A stretch of 64,000 nt of DNA. It comes from Geojedonia sp051814705. Its GTDB lineage: Bacteria > Bacteroidota > Bacteroidia > Flavobacteriales > Flavobacteriaceae. A program made the position numbers and the translations under genes. This document shows positions 1 through 8,234 of this stretch, piece after piece (positions within the stretch are counted from its first letter, which is position 1; every line of letters begins with the position of its first letter). A model generated the notes under the pieces. It saw nothing but the letters and a program-made list of their open reading frames with translations. It searched no databases and was not told where the DNA came from. The stretch spans positions 62,001 to 126,000 of the forward strand of contig JBPWQW010000005.1 of assembly GCA_051814705.1 (NCBI GenBank). Direction: 5' to 3'.

Positions 1-190
1 ATTCGGAGATGTTTAAAATATCATGGTATGAATTGTCAATACTTTCGACACTTTCCAGCATGACCAATATGATACTGGCAATAATGGTAATAAGCAAAAC
101 GATGTCGAATAGTTTACCTATAGGAGTATCGGCTTCATAAATAATTTCATGAAGTTTGTCTTTCCAATTATAGTTTAAATTTTTGGCCAT
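1..190 (-). CDS. Ion transporter / voltage-gated K+ channel-like protein, N-terminal part
   Basis: Only the first 63 codons are present; the gene runs off the left edge. The start is ATG at 188-190. The visible protein begins with a basic amphipathic stretch (MAKNLNYNWKDKLHEIIYEA) followed by a hydrophobic helix of about 22 residues (LFDIVLLITIIASIILVML). That order of a cytoplasmic lead-in and a first membrane helix is typical of the S1 region of voltage-gated potassium channel-like ion transporters. The pore loop lies outside the window, so the family call rests on the N-terminus only. It is the last gene of the minus-strand run that includes the DUF3857 protein, 23 bases upstream. Confidence 0.55.
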   Translation of the reverse strand, partial: MAKNLNYNWKDKLHEIIYEADTPIGKLFDIVLLITIIASIILVMLESVESIDNSYHDILNISE

Positions 191-213
191 AGTTTACGCG
201 AGGGAAAAGATAG

Positions 214-2172
214 CTATTTTTTCTTTAAGATAATAAGCGTATTTTTTTGGATGTCGACAATTTTTGAAAAGAACTTCTTTAAAGAGTCATAATATTCTGG
301 GCCATAAAGAGCCTCATTAAAGTTAAACTTTAGATACAATAAAACAGAATGATCCCGAACTTTTGACGACAATACAATCATACCTTTATTATTTGGAAGA
401 GGATAGGCAAAATCTCCAGGGCTCTCTATGACTTCATAGTTGTCGTTATAATTTATTTTAAGGGAGTATAAAAACGCATCTTTATATCCAAAATCTATGG
501 GGTAGGTGCGCTCTTGTAATTTAAAAGGATTTTCTGTGAAAAATTTAAATAAAAAAGGATTAATATATAGATTGCCAACAATATGATCAGGATTATATTC
601 CACATCAAAAGTTTCTAAAAATTCAAAACTTGTTTTATCTTCATCGGTGACACTATGATCTAAAAAAGTGATGTTGTTATATTTATTTTCATAAACTTTT
701 AGATATCTTGACTTATTACTAAAATACTCTTTTTTTAAAGGTAGTGCATGGTAACCCGTTGATTTTGATTCAATTTTACCTTTAAGTATCTTATTTTCAT
801 CTAAAACTAGCTCAACTCTTTGATGTATGATTGATGATTTTTCGGGTTCAATATCAATATAATAACTCCCTTTTTTAAAATCCATTAAACGCCCATAATG
901 ATTCAAGCATCTATATGGAATTTCGCCAAATGACAAATAATCATCTGTAGCATCTAATAAATAATTTTTATTGTTAATGGTGGCTTGCACAATGAGATAA
1001 TTGAAATCTGAAATAACAGGATATACTTGGGTTGGAAAACCATTATTTCTTGTCGATAATAAAACTGGCATGACTTCAATGCCATATTCATCCAATAAAT
1101 TATGAAGAAGCATATTGATCTCAGAAACCTTTCCAGATTTATTTTTTATGAGATCTTTGACCGACACATCGGTAAAAATTTCATACTTACCGTTCCAAGT
1201 GTAATTTTCCTGTACATATTTATAAATGGCAGTGGCTTTTTTAAGTGGATTGGGCTCGTTTTTTATAGCATCGTCCATTAGTTCTTTTAACATGCTACTT
1301 TTTCCAAGCTGTCTTCCTAAATCGTTGTCAGTCTTTATTTCAGAATCGACTGTCTTCCATGATTTTGTTATGTTTTCAACCCTACCATCAAAACTCTTAA
1401 ATGTTTTGAGCTCATATTCTATTCTTGATAAATAATTATCTTTAGTAGTCATATATTCCTCTTCAATAAAAGCAGGGATATCTTTCATGACGTAAACAAA
1501 ATCGGTACAATCGGCATAAGCACCATTACCTCCATCTAAACATTTAAGTTTTAGTTTGGATTCATTTTTAAATAGTTTTTTGTATCCAACTAACTTTATA
1601 TTATAATCCCAATTACCTGGTATACTAGCATTATATTCACTATATAATTTTGGAATATCGTCTTGAAACCTCCACTCTTTATATTTATACATAAAAGGGC
1701 TTGATAATCTATAACTGTACACAATTACAGACCCTTCTTTAATATTTGGAAGTGTAAATTTTATTACGGTGTAGTGATCGTTATACTGTTCTTCAAAAAT
1801 ATCTTTTTTGTCCAATCGAACTGAAGTCATACTGCCATTTTCTAGATTAAAAGTCGTGGCAAAAATATCATTCATGCTTATTTTCTTATTATTGTCATAA
1901 TATAGATATTCAGTTATGGTGGCTTTTTCAAATGCTTTTTTGTTTAAAATTTTTATCTTTTTTATAACTTCTGTTTGCAATCTGAAAGTTTTATTATCAA
2001 CATAACTGTTCCCATATTCATAAAGTACAACAGCATTGGCTGTAGTATCTTTTTCATAAATATTAGTTTCTAAATCTCCCCTGGTAACGCTTGCGTTTTC
2101 AGAATTAAAGCCGGATTGTGCTTTGATAGACAGTGCCACAAACAGGCATAACAGGATGATCAGTCGTTTCAT
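214..2172 (-). CDS. DUF3857 / transglutaminase-like secreted protein
   Basis: A 652-residue protein with a Sec signal peptide (MKRLIILLCLFVALSIKAQS), so probably periplasmic or envelope-exposed. Residues about 55-200 fit the DUF3857 beta-rich domain. A transglutaminase-core-like segment follows at about 290-370 (around KATAIYKYVQENYTW and the NLLDEYGIEVMPVLLST stretch), then a long beta-rich C-terminus. The usual Cys of active transglutaminases is replaced (SEINMLLHNLL), so it is probably non-catalytic, as often in this family. The start codon overlaps the stop of the upstream nuclease gene by 4 bases (ATGA at 2169-2172), indicating coupled translation. Its precise role is unknown; members are often found among Bacteroidota envelope genes. 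Confidence 0.8.
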   Translation of the reverse strand: MKRLIILLCLFVALSIKAQSGFNSENASVTRGDLETNIYEKDTTANAVVLYEYGNSYVDNKTFRLQTEVIKKIKILNKKAFEKATITEYLYYDNNKKISMNDIFATTFNLENGSMTSVRLDKKDIFEEQYNDHYTVIKFTLPNIKEGSVIVYSYRLSSPFMYKYKEWRFQDDIPKLYSEYNASIPGNWDYNIKLVGYKKLFKNESKLKLKCLDGGNGAYADCTDFVYVMKDIPAFIEEEYMTTKDNYLSRIEYELKTFKSFDGRVENITKSWKTVDSEIKTDNDLGRQLGKSSMLKELMDDAIKNEPNPLKKATAIYKYVQENYTWNGKYEIFTDVSVKDLIKNKSGKVSEINMLLHNLLDEYGIEVMPVLLSTRNNGFPTQVYPVISDFNYLIVQATINNKNYLLDATDDYLSFGEIPYRCLNHYGRLMDFKKGSYYIDIEPEKSSIIHQRVELVLDENKILKGKIESKSTGYHALPLKKEYFSNKSRYLKVYENKYNNITFLDHSVTDEDKTSFEFLETFDVEYNPDHIVGNLYINPFLFKFFTENPFKLQERTYPIDFGYKDAFLYSLKINYNDNYEVIESPGDFAYPLPNNKGMIVLSSKVRDHSVLLYLKFNFNEALYGPEYYDSLKKFFSKIVDIQKNTLIILKKK

Positions 2173-3536
2173 GAAGGAATTTGAATGATTTTAAGATTTT
2201 TGTTTCTTCTAAGATAACTTTGAATAATGTGTTGGGTATCTCGGTTACTTTCCATTGTAGTAATGAGCGAGTTCAGTACCTCCAAATTATTGATTTGATA
2301 ATTTAAATCAAAAAAACCAAGACCTTTAAACACACCATTTTCAATATAAACCATGCTGCGCTCATCAATATCCCTTCCTTTGTCTACAATCACCATATTT
2401 TGACTTTCAAAGCTATTTTTAGCTAGTAATTGTTGAACACGCCGATTATAATCTTCGGCTGGTTCTTTTTGGATACACGCGCCGTAACAACTTTTAATGG
2501 TATAGTTAAAGCAGTTAGTTTTTGAAGGATATAGGCCCGTTAATTTTTGGCAAAGGCTATAATCACTTATGGCTTTAAACATAAAACTTTTGGCACTTTG
2601 AAGATTACTAAACGTGGTAATCGGTTTTTTTCGGCCATCAGCTTTGTCAATTTTTAAGTTGATATAGCCATGTTCATCCTTGAAACTGTAAAGGGCATGA
2701 GTAAAAGCCGTGTGTTTTAAAGCATGGTTAAAGCGTGGTCTATTTCGTTTTATTTCTTGACTTTCTTTTAGTAAAGCCACAAGCTCGCTTCCCGTAGCCT
2801 CATAAGTCACCGCTTTGGCCAGTAATTGGATTTTTTTGGATTTAGAACTGGTGTTTGTAAAGTGCTGATTGATTCGGTGTTTAATGTTTTTACTTTTGCC
2901 GATATAGATGATTTTTCCATGTTCGTCATGAATGTAGTACACGCCAGTTACTGAAGGTAATGCATCAATAATATCTTTATGGTTAGGTTGCAGTTGATAC
3001 GTTGGCTCCATACGCACACTGTCTTGAATGATCGCTTTGTCCAGATCTTTATTGAGTAAAATTTTAAATAGCTTTAAAGTCGCCATGGCATCGCCATCGG
3101 CACGATGTCTATCACTAATAGGAATCCCCAATGCTCTTGTCAGCTTTCCTAAACTATAGGAATCTTGACCTGGAATTAATTTTTTGGCCAACTCGACTGT
3201 ACAAAGCGTTTCTCGTTTAAAACCAAAGCCAAGGCGCTTGAATTCTGTCCTTAAAATGCGGTTATCAAATTGGGCATTGTGTGCGACTATAATACAATCT
3301 TCAGTGATTTCTACAATCCGTTTGGCAACTTCGTAAAACTTAGGGGCGTTGCGAAGCATATTGCTGTTAATACCCGTAAGATTGACCACGAAGGGTTGTA
3401 TTTCACGTTCAGGATTTATTAGACTAATAAACTGATCGACAACTTTATGGCCATCAAACTTATAAATTGCTATCTCGGTTATTCCTTCTTCGTTATACTT
3501 TCCTCCAGTGGTTTCTATGTCTAAAATTGTGTAGAT
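2169..3536 (-). CDS. DEDD exonuclease (DnaQ-like) fused to GIY-YIG nuclease; start probably AUC
   Basis: The protein joins a DnaQ/epsilon-type 3'-5' exonuclease to a UvrC/Cho-like GIY-YIG endonuclease. The exonuclease motifs are DIETTG (Exo I), HNAQFD (Exo II) and HRADGD (Exo III, HxxxxD). The GIY-YIG domain shows GVYYIHDEHGKIIYIGKSKN. It probably acts in DNA repair. The first conventional start in frame (GTG at 3389) would remove Exo I, yet the frame is open and conserved-looking up to a stop at 3540-3542. Between that stop and the DIE motif the codons are GCT ATC TAC ACA ATT TTA, so initiation must be at ATC (3534-3536) or ATT (3525-3527); ATC gives IYTILDIETTG, where relatives carry a Met. 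It lies 17 bases after yggS, and its stop overlaps the next start. Confidence 0.85.
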   Translation of the reverse strand: MYTILDIETTGGKYNEEGITEIAIYKFDGHKVVDQFISLINPEREIQPFVVNLTGINSNMLRNAPKFYEVAKRIVEITEDCIIVAHNAQFDNRILRTEFKRLGFGFKRETLCTVELAKKLIPGQDSYSLGKLTRALGIPISDRHRADGDAMATLKLFKILLNKDLDKAIIQDSVRMEPTYQLQPNHKDIIDALPSVTGVYYIHDEHGKIIYIGKSKNIKHRINQHFTNTSSKSKKIQLLAKAVTYEATGSELVALLKESQEIKRNRPRFNHALKHTAFTHALYSFKDEHGYINLKIDKADGRKKPITTFSNLQSAKSFMFKAISDYSLCQKLTGLYPSKTNCFNYTIKSCYGACIQKEPAEDYNRRVQQLLAKNSFESQNMVIVDKGRDIDERSMVYIENGVFKGLGFFDLNYQINNLEVLNSLITTMESNRDTQHIIQSYLRRNKNLKIIQIPS

Positions 3537-3553
3537 AGCTCAGTTTTTTAAAT

Positions 3554-4219
3554 TTAATAATTGCGTTCTCCAAATATACTGCTTCCAACTCTTATCATGG
3601 TGCTTCCACATGCTATGGCTAATGGGTAGTCACCACTCATTCCCATTGAAATGGTTTTAGGTTTAAAATTAAAGGTTTCAAGCGGTTTTAGTTCATCAAA
3701 GATCGACTTTAATAGACTAAATTCTTGTTTAATTTGGACTTCATCATCAGTAAAAGTTGCCATTCCCATGACTCCAATAACGCAAACGTTTTTTAATTCT
3801 GAAAATTCTTTGGATTGCAAAATAGCCTTCGCGTCTTCGGCACGCATTCCGAATTTGGAATCTTCTTTGGCAATCTTAATTTGAAACAGACTATTAATGA
3901 TTCTATTGTGTTTTAAAGCTTGTTTGTTGATTTCCTTCAACAATTTAAGATTGTCAACTCCATGAACGAGGTGTACAAACTCAGACATGTATTTCACTTT
4001 GTTGCTCTGTACATGCCCAATCATATGCCATTCAATATCTTTTGGCATTTGCTCATATTTCTCGACGAGTTCTTGAACCTTGTTTTCTCCAAAAACGCGC
4101 TGTCCTGCTTGGTAAGCTTCCATCAAATCAGTAACGGGTTTGGTTTTAGAAACGGCTACCAATGTAACCTGTTCAGGAATTTGTGACTGAATTAGATGAA
4201 GGTTTTGTTGTATACTCAT
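3554..4219 (-). CDS. yggS: YggS/PLPBP-family pyridoxal-phosphate homeostasis protein
   Basis: 221 residues, the full family length. The PLP-binding lysine lies in VAVSKTKP (Lys25). The hallmark segment FGENKVQE follows, then WHMIGHVQSNK, and near the C-terminus the phosphate-binding SMGMSGDYPLAI stretch. The family binds PLP in the cytoplasm without known catalysis and buffers PLP and amino/keto-acid pools. It precedes the exonuclease/GIY-YIG gene by 17 bases and follows the DUF1015 gene by 72 bases, so all are probably co-transcribed on the minus strand. Confidence 0.95.
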   Translation of the reverse strand: MSIQQNLHLIQSQIPEQVTLVAVSKTKPVTDLMEAYQAGQRVFGENKVQELVEKYEQMPKDIEWHMIGHVQSNKVKYMSEFVHLVHGVDNLKLLKEINKQALKHNRIINSLFQIKIAKEDSKFGMRAEDAKAILQSKEFSELKNVCVIGVMGMATFTDDEVQIKQEFSLLKSIFDELKPLETFNFKPKTISMGMSGDYPLAIACGSTMIRVGSSIFGERNY

Positions 4220-4240
4220 TCTATTTTATAGGTTTTAATT

Positions 4241-4284
4241 GGGATCCTGAATTCGTCTGCGTCTGGCAGGAAGTTTAGGATGAC
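4241..4284. repeat. Dispersed palindromic intergenic repeat
   Basis: Imperfect inverted repeat between DUF1015 and yggS: GGATCCTGAATT at the left and AGTTTAGGATGAC at the right, with a CTGCGTCTGGCAG core. A related copy lies at 34623-34664 (same CTGCGTC core followed by GAAGTT-AGG-TGAC). It is probably transcribed as a hairpin in the minus-strand mRNA. Confidence 0.5.
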
Positions 4285-4291
4285 AAAATTA

Positions 4292-5530
4292 TTAAAATTC
4301 ATAAATGGTGACACCACTTCTTAATTTGGGTTCAATATAAGTGCTTTTTGGTGGCATTTTTAAGCCATCATCTGCAATGCGTTTCAGTTCTTCAATACTT
4401 ATGGGAACCATTCCAAAGCCTACTTTAAAATCGCCGTTGTCGATGCTGCTTTTTACATTAACGGCACCTTTTTTTCCATTGCTGTACAAAATACGATTGT
4501 CGTTTCGTAAATCTTCAATTCCCAAAATGGGTTTTAATATAGTTTTATAAAGTATTTGTGAATCCAATGCATCTAAAGAGGTCTTAAATTCACTGGAAGT
4601 TTTGCGAAGGTATAAAGAGTAGAACTCACCATCTAAATACATACTAAAATGATGCTTTTGTGTAGACTTGTACGGTGTTTTTCCTCTGTTTTCTATGCGA
4701 TAAACGGTATCTAACTGAATCAAAAATTCTTCTTTGGTCAGTCCATTAAGGTCCTTTACCAACCGATTGAATTCATAGATATGTAATTCGGATTCAGCAA
4801 TTAAAAAGGACATAAAAAAATTATAGGTTTCCTTGCCATTGTGATTGGTATTAGCTTCCTTTTGATCTTTATATAACAAATACGAAGAGGCTGAACGGTG
4901 ATGCCCATCAGCAATATAAAGAATTGGAATCGCTTCAAATGCCTTAGAGATGCTAGCAATGATGTCATCGTCTTCAATGAGCCATAGATAATGCGTGTCC
5001 CTAAAGGTGGTGGTAAATTCAAATTCTGCCCGTTCGTTTTGAATCTTCTTAACAATACTAGAAATCAGCGCGTTATCCGGATAGGTTAGGAGTACGGGTT
5101 CTGCATTAAAGCCGACCGTTTTGAGATAATCCTTAAAGATGTGTTCCCGATATTCGATGGTCTCTTCATGTTTTCGAATACCATTGTTCTCGTAGTCTTC
5201 GGCACTGGCCGCAGCAACAATACCGTTAAAAACCTGTTTGTCTCGATCTACAATTTTATAGACGTAAAAGCAAGGTTTTGTATCCTGAACAAAAACATCT
5301 TCTTCCTTAAATTCCAAATACCGATTACGTACTAACTCATAGCGTTCAGTACCCGTTATGTTTTTTGAAAACTTATACCCTGGATTGACTATATGTAAAA
5401 ACGAAAATGGATTGTGATCCAATCGAGCTTCGCGTTCGGCTTTGGTATAGGTCTGATAAGAACGGGAAGCCACCAGACTTACTTTGTCCCTTGTGGGGCG
5501 AACTGCTTTAAACGGGATTATTTTTGCCAT
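4292..5530 (-). CDS. DUF1015 family protein
   Basis: 412 residues matching DUF1015, which is usually a little over 400 residues. The N-terminus MAKIIPFKAVRPTRDK and the motifs NPFSFLHIVNPG and YIADGHHRSASS are characteristic. The GHHR stretch suggests a catalytic or metal site, but no function is established to my knowledge. In many Flavobacteriaceae it lies near serine biosynthesis genes; here the neighbours are 3-hydroxybutyryl-CoA dehydrogenase and yggS. A heptameric repeat array begins 3 bases upstream of its ATG, so its native leader has been replaced or the repeat forms its 5' untranslated region. Confidence 0.9.
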   Translation of the reverse strand: MAKIIPFKAVRPTRDKVSLVASRSYQTYTKAEREARLDHNPFSFLHIVNPGYKFSKNITGTERYELVRNRYLEFKEEDVFVQDTKPCFYVYKIVDRDKQVFNGIVAAASAEDYENNGIRKHEETIEYREHIFKDYLKTVGFNAEPVLLTYPDNALISSIVKKIQNERAEFEFTTTFRDTHYLWLIEDDDIIASISKAFEAIPILYIADGHHRSASSYLLYKDQKEANTNHNGKETYNFFMSFLIAESELHIYEFNRLVKDLNGLTKEEFLIQLDTVYRIENRGKTPYKSTQKHHFSMYLDGEFYSLYLRKTSSEFKTSLDALDSQILYKTILKPILGIEDLRNDNRILYSNGKKGAVNVKSSIDNGDFKVGFGMVPISIEELKRIADDGLKMPPKSTYIEPKLRSGVTIYEF

Positions 5531-5532
5531 AT

Positions 5533-5658
5533 TTCAGTGTTCAGTGTTCAGTGTTCAGTGTTCAGTATTCAGTATTCAGTATTCAGTATTCAGTAATCAG
5601 TGTTCAGTGTTCAGTATTCAGTGTTCAGTGTTCAGTGTTCAGTGTTTGGTAATGAGTA
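5533..5658. repeat. Heptameric tandem repeat array (TTCAGTG/TTCAGTA)
   Basis: Sixteen contiguous 7-base units from 5533 to 5644, mostly TTCAGTG with a block of TTCAGTA and one ATCAGTG, followed by two decayed units (TTTGGTA, ATGAGTA). In register this is CAGTNNN repeated. It starts 3 bases before the DUF1015 start codon and ends just before the stop codon of the four-helix-bundle gene. The core is the reverse complement of the ACTG core in the array on the other side of that gene. Confidence 0.95.
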
Positions 5659-5663
5659 ATGTG

Positions 5664-6029
5664 TTATTTTGAGCCAAATTTTTGAGGATTTAATATCATG
5701 AAATTAATTAATTTCCCAACTTCTATACTGTCTAATATTAGTTCTTCAAAAGTCTCTTGAGAATTGTAACCACAGGCTAACGAAAATTCTAACCAGGTTT
5801 GAGTTTCAGAATTTTCAGAATCACTATCCGTTAATTTACTGATAAAGTGTTTTGGGTAAACTCTTTTTCTATAGGCTTCTGCTAAATTAGCACAAACACT
5901 TCGTGAAGACCTTCTAATTTGACCAGTCAATGCATACATTTCTTCTTTAGGAAAGGTTTTGGTCATATTAAATAGTTTCATAGCTAAATCAAACCCCTTT
6001 TTATATGCCAATAAATCTTGAAGTTTCAT
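5664..6029 (-). CDS. Four-helix bundle protein, S23 ribosomal intervening-sequence (IVP) family
   Basis: 121 residues, typical of the S23/IVP-like four-helix bundle family. Recognisable parts are YKKGFDLAMKLFNMTKTFPKEE, then QIRRSSRSVCANLAEAYRKR and the final helix with ILDSIEVGKLINFMI. The family forms a pentameric barrel-like bundle with a basic surface and is related to Avd, the accessory protein of diversity-generating retroelements; nucleic-acid binding is inferred. The cellular role of stand-alone Bacteroidota copies is unknown. The gene is tightly framed by short tandem repeats on both sides, with no other gene in the unit. Confidence 0.9.
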   Translation of the reverse strand: MKLQDLLAYKKGFDLAMKLFNMTKTFPKEEMYALTGQIRRSSRSVCANLAEAYRKRVYPKHFISKLTDSDSENSETQTWLEFSLACGYNSQETFEELILDSIEVGKLINFMILNPQKFGSK

Positions 6030-6047
6030 GATACATATTTAAAAATT

Positions 6048-6120
6048 ACTGCCAGCTGAAGACTGCCAACTGAAGACTGCCAACTGAAGACTGCCAACTG
6101 AAGACTGCCAACTGAAGACT
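6048..6120. repeat. 14-base tandem repeat array (ACTGCCAACTGAAG)
   Basis: Five contiguous 14-base units (6048-6117; the first has one change, ACTGCCAGCTGAAG) plus a partial ACT. Each unit is two heptads, ACTGCCA and ACTGAAG; on the minus strand this reads CAGTTGG-CAGTCTT. The array overlaps the stop codon of 3-hydroxybutyryl-CoA dehydrogenase (TAG at 6119-6121) and ends 18 bases upstream of the four-helix-bundle start. The ACTG core is inverted relative to the left array. Confidence 0.95.
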
Positions 6121-7006
6121 ATAAAAATTGTTTCGCTACCTTCTCTGCTTTTTTGCTATTGGAATAATCGTAAAATCCTTCTCCAGATTTCACACCTAGT
6201 TTACCTGCCATGACCATATTTACCAAAAGTGGACAAGGTGCATATTTTGGGTTTTTAAAGCCATCGTACATGACATTCAAAATAGACAGACAAACATCCA
6301 AGCCTATAAAATCGGCCAATTGTAAAGGTCCCATGGGATGTGCCATACCTAATTTCATGACCGTGTCAATTTCTTCAACTCCAGCAACGCCATTATAAAG
6401 CGTTTCTATGGATTCATTTAGCATGGGCATTAAAATTCTGTTGGCAACAAATCCAGGGTAATCGTTGACTTCTACAGGGGTTTTGCCCAGTGTTTTGGAC
6501 ATGTCCATAATAATGTCTGTCACTTCATCACTGGTATTATAACCTCTTATAATTTCAACCAGTTTCATAATGGGCACAGGGTTCATAAAATGCATCCCAA
6601 TCACCATGTCGGGTCTTGAAGTTACCGATGCAATTTGGGTGATGGAGATCGATGAAGTATTGGTAGCCAATATGGTATCATCAGGACAATCTTTATCCAG
6701 TTGTTTAAAAATCTTCAGTTTGAGATCCAAATTTTCAGTTGCGGCTTCTATAACCAGTCCCGCATATTCAACACCTTCGGTAATATTGTCAAAGGTTGTG
6801 ATATTAGCTAGGGTTTCTAGTTTTTCGGCCTCAGTAATGCTGCCTTTGGAAATCATTCGGTCTAAATTCTTCGTAATGGTCTTTATCCCTTTTTCAAGAA
6901 GCGTGTTATTGATATCAATAAGTTGAACTTTAAAACCGGATTGTGCAAACGTATGCGCAATTCCATTTCCCATGGTTCCAGCTCCAATAATGGCGACGTT
7001 TTTCAT
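6119..7006 (-). CDS. 3-hydroxybutyryl-CoA dehydrogenase
   Basis: 295 residues, usual for the short, single-function 3-hydroxyacyl-CoA dehydrogenase. The N-terminal Rossmann motif is GAGTMGNG (8-15). Catalytic-region motifs are NTSSISIT and the His-containing GMHFMNPVP. The C-terminal helical domain contains DYPGFVANRILMPMLNE and GPLQLADFIGLD. It oxidises (S)-3-hydroxybutyryl-CoA to acetoacetyl-CoA with NAD(P) in the cytoplasm. The upstream gene is an oxidoreductase 92 bases away. The stop codon lies inside the edge of the repeat array that follows. Confidence 0.95.
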   Translation of the reverse strand: MKNVAIIGAGTMGNGIAHTFAQSGFKVQLIDINNTLLEKGIKTITKNLDRMISKGSITEAEKLETLANITTFDNITEGVEYAGLVIEAATENLDLKLKIFKQLDKDCPDDTILATNTSSISITQIASVTSRPDMVIGMHFMNPVPIMKLVEIIRGYNTSDEVTDIIMDMSKTLGKTPVEVNDYPGFVANRILMPMLNESIETLYNGVAGVEEIDTVMKLGMAHPMGPLQLADFIGLDVCLSILNVMYDGFKNPKYAPCPLLVNMVMAGKLGVKSGEGFYDYSNSKKAEKVAKQFL

Positions 7007-7098
7007 ATAGAATTAGTTTTTAGGCGTCTAAAATTTAAATTTATAATTATAGCTCGTGTACCACAAAATTAAAAATAACCTTGTATTTGTGGCTAATT

Positions 7099-8058
7099 TC
7101 AAAATTGATCAATGATCATGGTGGCAACACGTAAAGCCTCTGTACCATCATGAAGGGTTACAACTGGTGTTGAATTGGTGTTAATGGCCTGTGCAAAAGT
7201 CTCCAATTCCTCCAAAATGGCATTGTTGATGGTGATTTCTGGGTTGTCAAAATAAATTTGTTTTTTGATGCCTTCAGCATTTTGAAGAATCATATCGAAA
7301 TCTCCAGGGTGTTCGGGTGCATCTTTCATTTTGACCACTTCACATTTCTTTTCCAAAAAGTCGACAGAGATATAGGCATCCTTTTGAAAAAATCGTGATT
7401 TGCGCATATTTTTGAGTGAAATCCTGCTGGCCGTAAGATTGGCAACACATCCGTTTTCAAATTCAATTCGCGCATTGGCAATGTCGGGTGTGTCACTGAT
7501 GACGGCAACTCCACTTGCCGATATATGTTTAACTTTGGATTTTACGACGCTTAAAATAATATCAATATCATGGATCATTAAATCCAAGACTACGGGCACG
7601 TCGGTACCTCGAGGATTAAATTCTGCCAATCGGTGGGTTTCAATAAACATGGGATTGACAATGTTGTCTTTTACGGCTTTAAAAGCTGGATTAAACCGCT
7701 CTACATGACCCACTTGCCCACGAATATTGTGTTCTGCCAAGAGTTCCCGAATATGTTCGGCCTCTGCAACGGTATTGGTGATGGGTTTTTCAACAAAAAT
7801 ATGCTTGCCTTTGGCAATAGCCAATTTGGCTAATTCGTAATGTGACAAGGTTGGCGTCACTATTACGACCATATCAACGGCATCAATTAGGCCTTCAATA
7901 GTTTTGAAATTGGTGTAACCAAACTCGTCCACCACTCTTTTTGCATTCGCTGCGTCGGCATCGTAAAACCCAATAAGCTCATAGGCATTGGATTGTTTAA
8001 GAAGCTTTAAATGAATTTTCCCAAGGTGACCTGCACCCAGTACTCCCGCTTTAAGCAT
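7099..8058 (-). CDS. Gfo/Idh/MocA family oxidoreductase
   Basis: 319 residues with the N-terminal NAD(P)-binding motif GVLGAGHLGKIH (Gly-rich loop 8-13) and the family's EKPITNTVAEAE lysine motif (EKP) near residue 92. The C-terminal alpha/beta domain includes DLMIHDIDIILSV. The substrate cannot be read from sequence; relatives act on sugars, inositols or biliverdin-like compounds. It heads the minus-strand run with 3-hydroxybutyryl-CoA dehydrogenase. A TACTTTTG box lies 17 bases upstream of the start. Confidence 0.9.
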   Translation of the reverse strand: MLKAGVLGAGHLGKIHLKLLKQSNAYELIGFYDADAANAKRVVDEFGYTNFKTIEGLIDAVDMVVIVTPTLSHYELAKLAIAKGKHIFVEKPITNTVAEAEHIRELLAEHNIRGQVGHVERFNPAFKAVKDNIVNPMFIETHRLAEFNPRGTDVPVVLDLMIHDIDIILSVVKSKVKHISASGVAVISDTPDIANARIEFENGCVANLTASRISLKNMRKSRFFQKDAYISVDFLEKKCEVVKMKDAPEHPGDFDMILQNAEGIKKQIYFDNPEITINNAILEELETFAQAINTNSTPVVTLHDGTEALRVATMIIDQF

Positions 8059-8074
8059 GTATTTATAATTTTAA

Positions 8075-8082
8075 CAAAAGTA
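8075..8082 (-). promoter_or_regulatory. Candidate -7 box for the Gfo/Idh gene
   Basis: On the minus strand TACTTTTG fits the Bacteroidota -7 consensus TAnnTTTG. A TTG lies 21 bases upstream, near the usual 19. It would place transcription start a few bases before the coding region. Confidence 0.45.
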
Positions 8083-8234
8083 GTTTTTTTGAAGCAAAAA
8101 AATCAATATTAAAGTAGCAAAATCTAAATTTCAAGTTTTTAAATAGTCTGCATTTCCTAACAAAATTAAATTTGAAATATTAGCTTTCATCTTCAGACTT
8201 ATTATTATAATTTAGCATCAAATCTCTCCAAACC

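Larger units (their letters stand above)
5533..6120 (-). mobile_element. Putative heptad-flanked S23/IVP-like element 1
   Basis: Composite unit of about 590 bases: CAGTNNN array (5533-5658), four-helix-bundle gene on the minus strand, and an inverted array of 14-base units (6048-6120). It fills the whole gap between the stop codon of 3-hydroxybutyryl-CoA dehydrogenase and the start codon of the DUF1015 gene. Mobility is inferred from this precise insertion and from the inverted flanking repeats; no transposase is encoded. A second unit of the same design lies at 62321-62817. Confidence 0.45.

Noticed and set aside
5414..5672. Plus-strand frames coding Ser-Val-Phe-Ser-Val-Gln type repeats
   Set aside because: They are translations of the heptamer array and of the antisense strand of the DUF1015 gene; no start context or independent support.
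5533..6120. Possible CRISPR array
   Set aside because: Units are contiguous 7- or 14-base tandem repeats without unique spacers, and no cas genes are present.
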